Assembly (NCBI GenBank): GCA_003344405.1
Contig: NOWV01000157.1
Coordinates: forward strand, 62,001 to 126,000
Reading direction: 5' to 3'
Length of the DNA stretch: 64,000 nucleotides
DNA from: Trichoplax sp. H2
Lineage: Eukaryota > Placozoa > Uniplacotomia > Trichoplacea
Below are positions 52,701-64,000 of this stretch, piece after piece. Both the position numbers and the translations under genes were made by a program. The notes under the pieces are model-generated. The model searched no databases. It was not told where the DNA came from and was given only the letters and a program-made list of their open reading frames with translations. Numbering within the stretch: the stretch's first letter is position 1; every line of letters begins with the position of its first letter.

Positions 52701-55700
52701 CACTTTATAGCTTACTCGGCTAATTCTAACCTTGAATAATGATAGCTAAAGTAAAGAAGAAATCGAAAGGGCATCAAAATATTCTGTCTCGACCGATTAT
52801 TTGTATTTGTAATGACCAGTAAGTTAATATAACCTTTACTGTTACAAATGTTTTAGATATGAGCTTAGAATATCTGATGTAATTTTCGACAACTAGATAT
52901 GTTCCATCATTGCGCCAGCTGAGACAGCACGCTTTGGTGATTACATTTCCTCCAACATCTACAAACAGATTAGCAGGAAGATTGCAAGATGTAAATAAAA
53001 TCTTACAAAACCTTCTTTGACTTCTGAAGGACTTGTTGTAACTAAATACTTCTCCCCTGACATTAACTGCTGTTGTCTTATGTTTTCTAGATATGTCGAA
53101 AGGAAAAATTACTGACTGACTTGTTTGCTTTATCAGCTCTTTGTTCAAAAGCTGAAAATGATATTAGGTCATGCATTAATACGTTACAGGTACTTTTAAT
53201 ACGATGCTTGAGCAAGCTTAACTGTCATTGATTTATCAAATTGTAAATAATTATGATTTGTGCTAAATTTTCACTCGTAGTTCTTGCAACGACAATCTAA
53301 TCGATTCTCTACGGATATGGTGCATACTATTCGAATTGGTCAGAAAGATCAAAAGGGCAGTTTATTTGATTTATGGAAAAATATATTCCGTCAGAAAAAG
53401 GACAGGTTTGTTAGATATATCTTTCAAGGGACTCCAATTTCAGTGATCTTGATGATTTGTTACTTAACCATTGTAGGTCGTTTAGCGCGCCGGTATTTAA
53501 TGGTCAAATTGAAAAAGAGGCGGATCATCTTTCTTACTATCCAAGTAATATTATTCATATTGATATGCAGTCCAAATTTTAGTTTAATTCAATAATTTCG
53601 TTATCAAAACCAGATCATACCCCTAGAATGTCATCGACCGCGAAAAGATTTTATAACATATTAAATTTAACTATGAAGGCTGGAGAATATGATAAATTGA
53701 TGCAAGGTAAGTTACATAATGTTTGCATAGATTAGGTGTATTGTAAATGTGAAAGATTTCTAAAGGAGGGACTTTTAAAATATGAAAGAGTGTTGTGTAC
53801 CAGATAAGCATCTAATAAAATCAAATTTTAAGGATACTGTATCTTTTTGCTTTCTTTAACTTAGGTTTATTTGAAAACTATCTAAATATTAAGTTCAAGG
53901 ATAGATACTTAACGTTGGTAAGAATACGTGCACAATATAAAATATGATTTCGTTTGACCTGTAGGATGTTAATTAACTTATGAGTTATTCGTGTGAAAAA
54001 TCTCAATAAGGCATGTATGCTGCTTTACTGTCGCCAACTTGATTAAGCTATTAGATGATCCGCGATATCATCAGTAAATGTGACAAGAATTGAGCCTAGA
54101 GTCAGTAACGCTAATCAAAGAATTTTCTTCTTGCAGACTGCAGACGCTTGTGATTGGCTATGTAATATGGACCTTATGACCGAAACAATGCATCATTTAC
54201 AAGAATTTCAACTAATGAGATATTTACCCTATGTAGCGGTTTTCTTTCACTTAAATTGTTCAAGCCATCAATTTGCCAGGATTTTCTATCCTAATAGTGA
54301 ATTTGAGGTGGCGCACTAAAAAAGTTCATACGTTATAAGCTTATTAAAATTTGCGTATCACTGCTTAGACGTTCTTGAGACCTTAAATAATTTGTAGCCT
54401 TTTTTTTTTAGTTTTCTCAAAAAATCAGAAGAATTAATTATCTAGTTTTAAACGTAATGGGAGAAGTTTCTCCAACCATACGGCGGAATTTATTTGTCAG
54501 TGAAGTCGTAATGTATTTGTTACCGTCATTACTGGAAATTCTTTCTCCTGCAGGATTAGCGGTGAGTAACAAATTTAATTTTTAAACTACAAGATGAAAT
54601 TTCGAACTTGCTAATTGACGTTCTTTTCATATATGTAAATTATAGAACAACGCACAGTTACACAGTCAAGCGGATAAAGAGCAATTACTTCGCGTCGTTA
54701 ATGCAATGATATCATATAACTTATCCTATCAGCAGATAAGGAACAGCGATGGACAGTATAACTATCTATTCGAGCCGTTAGTATAATTAAAGTTGTATAC
54801 GAGATACGAATGTTAACCAACAAACTTATTCACTTAAACATAAACATATTATTTAGGCCAATTGACGAGGTTATCCATTACCCTGGACAAACACAGCAAA
54901 AACAGTTGTCTTATAACATCAAGCAAATTATTGCTCAGCAGGTTATCGAGTATAAAGCGATTTATAAATTATTCAGAAAGTAACCATTGATTGCATAGAT
55001 TTCTGCTGCTGATCTATTGGTCCTATAAATCAAATTTTATTGCTAGGTTGAACACGGTAAACTAAAATGGCATGCAAATGAAATTAATGAACTAGAGTAA
55101 GTCATAAAAATTGTTTTTAATAGATTTTCGTTATCATACTGAGAATGCTTCTGTGTATTTACTATGGAATTGAAGTTATTAGCAATCGATGAAAATAAGT
55201 ATATATATATATATATATAAGGACAGTGCAATTGTTGCAGCAATGTTATATTCTTCATGGTTTTTTGCCTAGAATCTTATCTTATTGACTATTTAACCAT
55301 ATAATAGTAAGCAGCAACCCTTAAGTAAAGAATTGAAACGAGATATAGTCAATACTAAGCGTATGCCACCGAAAGAATCTAAAATTGCTGAAATATTGAG
55401 TGGTGGCGGAGATCAGGTAACATGTGTTCTATATTATGTGGCTTATCTTTCCTATAATTCCTAACTGCATGCGCTTAAATATATAATGTCGGACGTTTTT
55501 CAGCCATTTGCTAGAAATCAAGATTCGTTTTTGGATGCAGTTTCTGGTACGAAGCAATTCTATATACTGTACTGTGTTTCGTCTTTATTGTTTACTTCTA
55601 ATTGTGCACGTATATATAAATCAATATCCTGGACATAAAGTAATCGTGTAGATATTTTCTTCCGTCACACGTCTACTTTACGAAATGCTTGTAATATGTT

Positions 55701-55958
55701 TATTGTTACAGTATTTTATTGGTAAATATTGATTGTATAATATATGCCAGTACATTTTATAATAGATGACATTTATTATCTTAAGATTGAGAATTTTTCA
55801 CTATCTCAAAATATTCAATAATTTTATAAACATTTTTTATAACAGAATCAGATAATAAGAACCTTCCTGAAGAGCTCAAGGCTTCGTTTTGGTATAGATT
55901 TAATGAAGGGTTCACTAATGCAGTTCGCAGAAATATAAAAATGAAGCATCTTTTATAG
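49743..55958 (+). CDS. CHTF18: Chromosome transmission fidelity protein 18 homolog (alternative clamp loader)
   Basis: Large AAA+ subunit of the CTF18-RFC clamp loader, which loads PCNA and supports cohesion and the leading-strand polymerase. Twenty-five coding exons; main blocks: 49743-49851, 50586-50690, 50864-51189, 51284-51336, 51473-51611, 51858-51956, 52037-52069, 52170-52267, 52362-52488, 52615-52660, 52746-52818, 52897-52990, 53091-53189, 53281-53405, 53477-53544, 53614-53706, 53865-53917, 54137-54307, 54412-54561, 54646-54776, 54857-54941, 55047-55096, 55308-55416, 55504-55546, 55846-55958. Total 863 residues (mammals about 970). Signatures: [18 protein letters not shown]; Walker [16 protein letters not shown]; the MNASDDRS sensor region; Walker [38 protein letters not shown]-type helix; C-terminal [20 protein letters not shown], the segment that binds CTF8-DCC1. 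N-terminal 250 residues are less conserved, as usual. Confidence 0.96.
55200..55219 (+). repeat. (TA)10 microsatellite in a CHTF18 intron
   Basis: Alternating TA run between exons 22 and 23. Confidence 0.95.
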
Positions 55959-55985
55959 ATGGCCTCATCATATCATTCATGTGTT

Positions 55986-55991
55986 AATAAA
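55986..55991 (+). terminator. Probable poly(A) signal of CHTF18
   Basis: AATAAA 28 bases after the stop codon. Confidence 0.6.
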
Positions 55992-56907
55992 TTATTCCAA
56001 GTTAAATTCTTTTTTACAATTTTGATAGCTATCTAATTGAATTAATGATTATTTTGAACTAGTGTATTCACAGATAATTGCGTATATAATAACTGTAAAT
56101 ATAGTTGTATATCATCAGTAAAAATGATTTGGTTTACAGACGTATGATGTGAAAATTTAATATGTAACATAGTACCAAGTTGATACATATAACATATCGT
56201 TATATTGTAAATAAAGCAAATTATCTAGTACAAATATTGTATAACTTCTATCTGGTTTTGTTGCATGTTTATTTACACGCTGTTTTACCAAAGGATAAAT
56301 TCTTTCTCTCTGCCTTTTGGCGCGCACATACTGCATATATGCCGAAAAATAGAACACAAGTGATAATTTCCTCTTCCAAGTTTTGAATTGTGTAGTACCG
56401 CAATTGAATTGTAACACTGCATGCTACAAGTCCAATTAATTAGTTGTTCTTGAATAGCTCAAAGCCCATCCAGTTGAAGTATAGAATAAAGATAGTTACA
56501 GGAACGACAGTAGGTACCAAGAATGAGAAATAACAAATGGAATAACTAAAACAATTTGAGAGGATTTCCTACAATAACAAAAGGAAAGATAAAAAGAATG
56601 TTACAATAACAAGAAGTAAATACTTTACGTCTATCGCCTACACGAGGCATTTATTGCAGATTGCGGCAGAGAATACATCTAAATGCTAGGTAATTGCTGC
56701 ATAATTATACGACTTATGATTCCTGACAACATTATACGAAGCCATGTACTATAAGCATTCTGTATTGTATTTATTTATTGGGTTAATTAGCTCAAAGTGA
56801 CAAATAAAACGTTATACGCTTCTGTAGGTCAAGGGGAAACAAAGTAACGTACGGCTATTCCCTTAGAAGATTCGTGTTATCATTGAATTTGGTTATTTGT
56901 TAGTGAT
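55992..56907. other. CHTF18 to small-gene spacer
   Basis: A+T-rich. Overlapping open frames near 56160-56420 on both strands have no family signature and are treated as chance. Confidence 0.4.
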
Positions 56908-57467
56908 ATGGTAAGTATCTTGAATCATACAATATAAATCACGTTGCTAAAGGTACATAAACCATTGTACATTTCTGCAGCTATGGAGAAAAGAAGTACG
57001 AATTAATCAATTCATGCCAATCATCGAATTAAATCATGCATTTGCAGCATACTATGGTGAACACCCTGTAGTACTGTGTATTTGCTATAGACTGTAGTTT
57101 GTTCTAATTAATACAGTACACAGCATATTTAAAAATCTCTTGCAGGCCAAGGAGAAAACAGATAGAGCCACTCTGAGTTTGCTAATCAGCTTATTTACTA
57201 CTCAGATTACGGCATCATTATGCTCTGAACAAGCAGATCACAGGCATCATTTGGATACCTTTGTACGTATGCTGTACATAATACTAAAATCATAATCATA
57301 ACTCAACAACAGCCTTTACCTTATAATAAAATGTGCTATAGATGATACCACATCCAGAAAGGCTTAGTAAAGCAGTTAATGGAGCTAAAATGACGATCCA
57401 GTTCATGGTACAAGGGGTCCTATTATGTTGGACGGAGAGTTATACCAAGGGATTAAATCGTAAATAA
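56908..57467 (+). CDS. Unrecognised 110-residue protein, four exons
   Basis: Exons 56908-56910 (ATG alone), 56981-57067, 57146-57262, 57342-57467. Every intron is short (70-79 bases), begins GTAAGT/GTAGTA/GTACGT and ends AG after a pyrimidine tract or TATAG; all are phase 0, and the chain ends at TAA. The protein starts MLWRKEVRINQFMP, contains a helical FAAYYGEHP stretch, a hydrophobic LSLLISLFTTQITASLC segment and a C-terminal block around HPERLSKAVNGAKMTIQF and LLCWTESYTKGLNRK. There is no signal peptide; the hydrophobic segments are short and may be buried helices rather than membrane spans. I do not recognise a family. Independent evidence that it is real: four exons closing in one frame, and internal exons free of stops in a region otherwise full of them. 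It could be a small subunit of a larger complex. Confidence 0.65.
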
Positions 57468-60400
57468 GACCATTAAGCTCGTTGTTGGGCACTGTACTAG
57501 ATCGATCGATGTCCGATTACTAACTGTTAGCTGTTTAGGCCAGTATCCCAATGTCATCAAAGCGTAGTTTGATATAGAAATAGTGTCTGGCCTAATATCG
57601 ATCACTGCCCTATACTTTAGTGTAAATGTAAAGCATGCGCTTAAGCCACCATTTGAAACGGCATACTGTACAGTGTACAGTTAACCTCTCCACTTTCGGT
57701 CCTACATGCGCTCATTTGAATATCTCTGCTCGCCAACGCCTTATATTTAGCATAATAATATTAATCAAATCATCATCGAGTCGTGATCCAGTTAGAAGAT
57801 CTAAGGCATTGGTTTCGATCGAAAATTGCTCATTTGCCTTCAGCCTTGTTAGCGATTGAGCTTTGAGTTAATGCAATTTAATAGCTCAATTTCGAAACAT
57901 CTCTAATAATCTTGCAATTAAAGCTCATCTATTTGAACTCATTACTCGAATATCCTTCCTTCATAAGTTCAAATTGGAATCATCTTTTGCAATTTATCAA
58001 CATTCTATTTAGCTATCTGTAACAAAATCAAACGGCATCAGCAATATTGAAGACCCTTTATTGCTTTCAAGTTATGCAGTGCATGATTGGCAGAAAGTAC
58101 GAACACTAACGATTCAATTTTCAGGGTGTTTTCTAATAACCGATGTTATTATACGGTAGAAGTAGCCGTTGCAATCGGACAAAATCTTCCGTTTTAATCG
58201 ATTGATTGGTACTGCAGTAATCGTATTGCTAATGTGCTTTACATTATTTCGCAGGTAGACGCGTGCAAACTAGATTCAACATTGTTAATATCATTAGCAT
58301 GATATATTATCTCATCATCTGTATATCGCATGGAGCCATTCCTTAGGTCATGCTGCTATGCTAATAAATAAACGGTAAGTCACTGTAAATAGTAAAGTCG
58401 TATTCAATCTCAAGAAACGATGAATGGGTGTGACAGTGTTATATACTGTATTAGAGTAGAAATATCTATGTTCGGATAATTCTGTTAGTCTATTCTTATT
58501 TAGTTAACTTCTAATTTAGATATACTGTTTTTTTAAGATAGCACTAACATTTTATGACAGAGACACATATACACATACCGAAATTAACAGTTATAATAGG
58601 GATTGCAAATCATCTACTTACAGTTCGAATCATTGTGATTGTAACTTACTTATGGTAGATTGTAAAATTATCGTGGAAATGTTCCGTGATAGAGGACATA
58701 TCGTAATCTGACCATTCTGTATTAGTCATTAGATGTCTATGTTCGTAGATACTGTTGTCTGCATTAAGGGAGCAATAGCTATAATTAATATCTAATTCAG
58801 TGAATGATTCCAAAGTTAATCGTACTAACTATGACTCATGAACTATTGAGAAAGAGTATATAAATGGAGTATATCGTGTAATAAAGTGGATTCTCAAACT
58901 TAGTGTTTAACGTAAAATACGAGGCGTTTAAGTCTTTGTGTAGTCTGCTAGCAGAGCAAAAGTGTTTCTGATAGTGTAGATATCGTTCCTTGATACATGG
59001 TTCAAGGAATTAACTTATTGATCGTACATTACATTATCTTGTTGCAAAGCTGTTTTGTGACAATGGGTTATCGTTTTTAGCTCATCATTTGTTTAAAATT
59101 TAACAGTAAAGCAAACCTAGAGTAATGTAGTTTATATACAGCTTTAATTTAGGTAGGATAATAGTCATGATGGCTAAAGCTTTGAAAACCTACTTTAGAA
59201 AGTAAAAGTAAATGGACTCGTAGCATAGGATAGAGTAACCAAACCTCCCGATATTATTTTGTATGATTTACGTTGTGTTCATCTCAACAATTTTTCGACT
59301 ATTGCTACGTCGTAGTGATGTGTAGATCCGATATTGCTAAGTTTCCGTTATCGTTCAGTAGTTTCATGCCTAGCTACGTTATTAACTTGCGTTGTCAACT
59401 ACTAGATTGAAAAACGGACATAGAGACCATAAAGATTGACTTTATACTGTACGAGTATATGTATATGTATAAGTTATTAGAGTGTTAATCGCTCACACTA
59501 GCACCAGCTCTTCGCCGAATTTCTACGATATCGTACAGGCTAGTTATGTTGTAGTGTTTGTCCTTTGCTATAATGTTGCAAGCATTAACTAAGGCGTAAA
59601 GACCAAGGATTAAGCACTCCCGATTAAGGTTGAACTAGTTTGAACTACTTGACGCAAAATGTTAATTTTCACCTCAAATTACGAGTATGAGGATAGCAAG
59701 TGTGAGAGATCCCAAATGCTACCGTAGGATGATAGCCAAATATGGCATACTTGCCTTATTGGACTCGGAAAATGGTCATTGCTAGTAATCTCGTCATCAT
59801 AGTTTTGCCAATCAATTCTAAGATTTGTTACTATCATGACAAACATCCTGATCTCATTCGAGAGGCGGTCATTTTTCAAATTTACAGTAGAATACAATTT
59901 TCTATCGACGTTTCTCAATCAGCATATCATGATTAGCCTGAAAATATTTCAGGTTATTCTCAATCTTTTACCAGGTTGTGAGTTGGTTGCTTGTGCAGAT
60001 TTAAACTTTACGAAAGCCGTTTGGATGATTAGCTCTGGCCCAAAAAACCAGTGCACAGCTCGCTGTTTCATTTCATTTTGCCTATTTGTAACAGGTTTTA
60101 TGCCTTGCTCATCCATTTCATGTTTATCAACTCATCTTACGCCGTCTACTGAAGTTATAGAGCATTTTAGAGCTTTAGTCGAATAAGGTTGCAACTATGA
60201 AGGGCAGCTGGCATAAAAAAAATTGCTGCAAGTATCCCAAAATGAGCTAGCTATCCTCTTCTTGCAAGTCCCTGCCCTTCTCCATATCAATATGGCCCCA
60301 TTTCTAGGCTACAGTACACAGATACCGTAAACTTGCATTTATAGGTACGGTATTCCTATACTGTAAGCTAAGACATTGAGATGCTGTACTGTAGCATATC

Positions 60401-60709
60401 CATCGAGAAATTTGGCATTTCAGCTATAATCCAGGAGGCAGACAACGATTTTAGTTGTGTTATCTTATCCATTAAGGCCTAGCCAAGGCTTGATGACCTT
60501 TATAATTACTAGTGTATCCATATTGAATTGGACTGTCTACAAATACTAATTAACTCGTTCAAATTTGGCTAGGGGGATTGCTTAGTAAACGTAATCGACT
60601 TGGGAAAAATAACAAATTGACGATTATCGCTTGGATTGTTCATTTTAAAACGCTTCTTAAGACAATATATTGGATAATACGACGCTAGATTGGATTATGC
60701 GCGATAAAA
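57468..60709. other. Intergenic, with an ambiguous two-strand open region at 59.9-60.2 kb
   Basis: Mostly A+T-rich without supported genes. An exception is about 59942-60186: the plus frame is open for about 80 codons after an AG (…TTTCAG at 59952) to a TAA at 60186, and the minus strand also holds a frame of about 58 codons (roughly 60123-59951, with Met start). Composition is more coding-like than the flanks, but the two frames compete and neither has a recognised motif. GTAC fragments occur at about 57664 (CATACTGTACAGTGTAC). Confidence 0.35.
60310..60396 (+). promoter_or_regulatory. GTAC-type motifs upstream of EME1
   Basis: CTACAGTACACAG (60310), AGGTACGGTATTC (60343), ATACTGTAAGC and TGCTGTACTGTAGC (60384), about 315-400 bases before the EME1 ATG. 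Same motif class as at RPL3, MRPS22 and FOXK; function is inferred from position alone. Confidence 0.3.
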
Positions 60710-63700
60710 ATGAGTAATTGGTTAGGTGGTGCAATATCAGATCAAATTGACCTGGACGATGATGAAGAACTTGGTAATGAATGGGGAATTTCTAGTAGTT
60801 ATGTTTCCGCATCATCTAAACCTGCTAAAGCTGTTGTTAAAGAAACTAAGGTATGCAATAGGTCTACTAGTACTAGACGATATCCCGATTTGAATAAGTA
60901 GATGCAAATTCTACATTGAATTGTGCTTGCATAAACTAATCTTGCTACTATAATATAATATACATTTATTAACAGTAAAGTATAACTGTAGCTAAGAAGA
61001 TAGTTGGCACTGGAAAATAGTGAACTAGCGCAGCATTGTACGCATAGAAATGAGATGTGATTGTTGCACTCTTATTATGCATTCGATGTGCGTTGTGCCA
61101 TGTACCGCTTGAGTTCTCATCGTAGGAAAGTTGTAGACGAACCAATGTGCTCATTCGATATCATCAACTGATGCTTTAGGGATCTCCATCAGATGATTTA
61201 ATTGACTACTATTTTTGGGAATTAAAAATGATTAGGTGGTTAGCTCAGTGAATCAGCTACCCATGCGGAACGATAAGAAGTCATCGTCGTCGGATTCTGG
61301 TCCAAGTTCCAGCCGAAGTGAAAACAGTCAGAAATCAACAGATCAGAATAACAAGAATAGTAAAGGCGGCGATCAGGATCGCAAGACAGCGATTCAAGCA
61401 ATTGTAGTTTTAGATTCCGATGAAGAAGTGGATGGAAAAGATTCAAGTGGTGGAGAATCTGTAGAGATAGATCGTCATCCATTATCACCTCCTTTCGGGA
61501 TCACCAGCAGCGATAAAAAATCCGATCAAAAAAGACCTTCCCATCATACCAAACGTGAAGATGGAGGGATATTCGAACCTCTTAAGTTGCAATCTGATGT
61601 AGCCCACGATGAAAATACTGTTAAATTGTTTAGTGATATAGACTCTGATTCTACATTATCGGTAGAAGATAGTGAAGACTTAAAGAGCACTAAACACGAA
61701 CATGTTGAAGGACACAGTAAGGAATCTCAGGATGAAATGAGCCAGACCCAAATTAAGATCAAGCCAGCCGCAGAAACAGCATTAGATCACTTGTCGATTC
61801 CTAAAGAGAACAACAACAACAATTCTAATTTGTCTCCGTTGAAAGATAAACCTGTAAGCTAACATGATGTCTTTATAGTTTCATTCGTAAAGCTAGAACA
61901 GCCTTGACTTGTGTATGCTAAAATGAACTACTGACCTAGAAACAGTAGTAAAGAGATTTAATAACATTTGCGATAATATCACGAATAGTAGTCCAATATA
62001 AGTCTTAAACCAATCATAATATAAATATTGCTACTATTATACACACAGGTGAGCGATGTTAATCAGCAACCAAGGAAGACGGAAAGAGCCAAAAATGATC
62101 TTTCAAAGTTGTTACACAATTCCAATTCTTCAGTTCTTAAGCATGATAACAGGAGTCACAGCAACATTTATTCTACATCTAACGACAAACCTGTTAAATC
62201 GCCTATAACCCATGATAGGAATAGCGATCAAAATACAAGTTTAAGAAGCTTCAATCTTGATCATGATATACCGAGCACTTGCGCAATAGACTCTCCAGTA
62301 CGATCTCGCGATGGAAAAGATGATAATTATAATTTGCCAGGAATTGATTCGATTTCAAGCTTGCCGAGTTGCTCTACCGTTATGGATAAGGTACCTGAAA
62401 ATTTATTGAATTACAAGAACGACGATGTAACAGGTGCAAGGAAAATGGAAGCTTTCTCCCCATTACATTCTGAGACATCACATGGCGAATATCTAGGCAT
62501 GTCTACATTAAACGGTGAGAAAGACATCGAAAATGACCCTGAAGCAAGTGAAATAAACCAACTTGATTATACTCGAAAAATGGAATCCGTAGATATGTTT
62601 GCGACGAACGCAAAGAAGGATACGCAAAAGCGTAAACGTAAAAGGATTGATAATGCTCAACCAGTACGTGATGATGATTTTAAAATTTTTATTAATTTTT
62701 ATATCGTTCCTTAAAGCGTAATAATAACGTGTACAGTATTGTAGCATTGCTGTACGATAATTAATATGATAGTATCTAAATATGACTGATAGAATGACTT
62801 AATAGCCATTTTAATCAAGACAGTAATTCAGTAATTAACATGTCATCTATTATGACATAACTCGGTAGAACAGAATTTGATTTTAATTGTAAGTGACACC
62901 TAGAATAGTCGACTAAACGTACTAATTGAAGCTGGTGTAGGCTGCATGTGGTAATCAATCACTAACTAATGTTACATTTTTTTCATGCAGTTGTTCATTA
63001 TCTTGTTTGAAGTATAATAAGTACTTTTCGGCCAGGGTACCATCTTTAAGTAACGAAACTTATATCGTTATCTCTGCTATTAATATTATACAATATTTCA
63101 GTTATACGAACATAATGATGATAACAAGAACTCCGGCAATATTTTGTTATCTAGTTGACAGAGAATCGTTAAAATGGCATTCCAGTTTTGAGTGTACATG
63201 AAATTAATTTCTTTCTATAGAGTAACTCTAAGATGCAAAGACAAGAAATAATACAGGAAAAGCGAAAGGCAAAATCTAGGAAAGAGGTATCATAATATAG
63301 TTTAGGCATTTGCAGTTATAGCAACATATTGGATACTTTCTCTTTAAAAGTAATAGTATTTTCCTTATTTTACTTTTTGTTGGAATCTACTAATTTTTTC
63401 ACTACTACCATATTACTAATAATATCAGGTAGAAAAAAAGGTCGCTAAATTAAATACCATGGAACATTGCATTGAAGTAAGCCTAATATTTCGGCGTTTT
63501 CCGTTCATGAAATGTACACCCCTAGCTGACTGCTTTATTGCAACTCTTTAGCTCATGTCTGTCCAAGCGGACCGCCGTTTACTAGAAGTTGACGGTGGTG
63601 AGGAAATTTGGAATTGTCTGAAGAAAAGTAAGGCGCATTGTAAGATAGCCGATAATGATGTAAAAAATACTGTGTTGTGGAAATGTGAAAGTATTGGAGT

Positions 63701-64000
63701 TTTCGAAAATGATGACAAGGTATGCGTGTCGTTTCATGATTTAGATGACGGTTAATTATTTTTACCTCCTAAATTCGTACATGACTATTTATTATGCATC
63801 ACTGATATGGTCTACGAATTGTTTTTATTTAAAGATATTTATATTTCATGTTTGTATTACTATCGTTAAGATTAACTTTAGTAATCGTCTGGATGGTGAA
63901 CTTTATTATAAAAATTTATTTTCACTGACTTCAGGTTAAAGTGAATCACACTGCTACAGAAACGGAAGACATCATGGTCTACATCACTTGTTTAAACTTT
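60710..64000 (+). CDS. EME1: Crossover junction endonuclease subunit EME1 (partial)
   Basis: Non-catalytic partner of MUS81 in the structure-specific nuclease that cuts stalled forks and recombination intermediates in the nucleus. Exons seen: 60710-60850, 61236-61853, 62049-62663, 63221-63286, 63429-63476, 63552-63719 and 63935 onwards, cut by the window end. All junctions are phase 0; about 576 residues are encoded so far. The first 450 residues are acidic, Ser/Asp/Lys-rich and disordered, including AIVVLDSDEE near residues 98-107, a textbook SUMO-interacting motif, and a basic KRKRKRID cluster near 415. The family match comes from the end: a charged helix (QRQEIIQEKRKAKSRKE), then MEHCIE...LLEVDGGEEIWNCL...NTVLWKCES, which aligns with the start of the EME1 nuclease-like domain (ECLKHI...GGGQLL...VTWRR in mammals). 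The rest of that domain and the helix-hairpin-helix pair would lie beyond the window. EME2 is an alternative. Confidence 0.8.

Noticed and set aside
53545-53626. In-frame TAG in CHTF18 suggesting a pseudogene
   Set aside because: A 69-base intron (53545-53613, GTAATA...CCAG) removes the stop and restores the family sequence in frame.

Overview
This is a eukaryotic, animal-type nuclear window. It is clearly A+T-rich, its genes are split by many small GT-AG introns, and its proteins include metazoan families: a FOXK factor with FHA plus forkhead domains, mitoribosomal protein mS22, complex I subunit NDUFB10, a septin, a Dexras/Ras-dva-type small GTPase, the alternative clamp-loader subunit CHTF18 and the nuclease partner EME1. 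Short introns, compact gene clusters and a single FOXK gene would fit an early-branching animal such as a placozoan. That taxonomic call is an inference, not a match I can verify.

Layout: 0.8-3.3 kb, RPL3 on the minus strand (9 coding exons). 3.4-4.8 kb, a field of GTAC-type palindromic repeats. 5.6-6.8 kb, a minus-strand secreted/membrane protein with one EGF-like module. 6.8-23.8 kb, a very A+T-rich tract without recognisable genes but with two short degenerate tandem arrays. 23.8-24.5 kb, an intronless Ras-like GTPase ending in a CAAX box. 27.3-31.2 kb, NDUFB10 (minus) and MRPS22 (plus) head to head. 31.9-33.5 kb, a satellite with a 188-bp higher-order unit. 34.2-38.5 kb, a septin carrying an EF-hand-like N-terminal module. 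41.4-46.7 kb, FOXK. 49.7-56.0 kb, CHTF18 (25 coding exons). 56.9-57.5 kb, a four-exon gene for an unrecognised 110-residue protein. 60.7 kb to the end, EME1, truncated by the window edge.

All multi-exon models were built by hand. The coding phase closes exactly across every junction for RPL3 (393 aa), the EGF protein (346 aa), NDUFB10 (122 aa), MRPS22 (367 aa), FOXK (534 aa), CHTF18 (863 aa) and the 110-aa protein. The septin model also closes (397 aa), but its 9-nt first exon is only a proposal.

Functional themes: translation (RPL3, MRPS22), mitochondria (NDUFB10, MRPS22) and genome maintenance (CHTF18, EME1) sit next to signalling and transcription genes. The most striking unexplained signal is a family of self-complementary GTAC-rich elements. 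Its exact 14-mer, GTACTGTACAGTAC, occurs at least eight times, always upstream of housekeeping or FOXK genes and never in the 17-kb gene-free tract. The most striking protein observation is the EF-hand-like/septin fusion.
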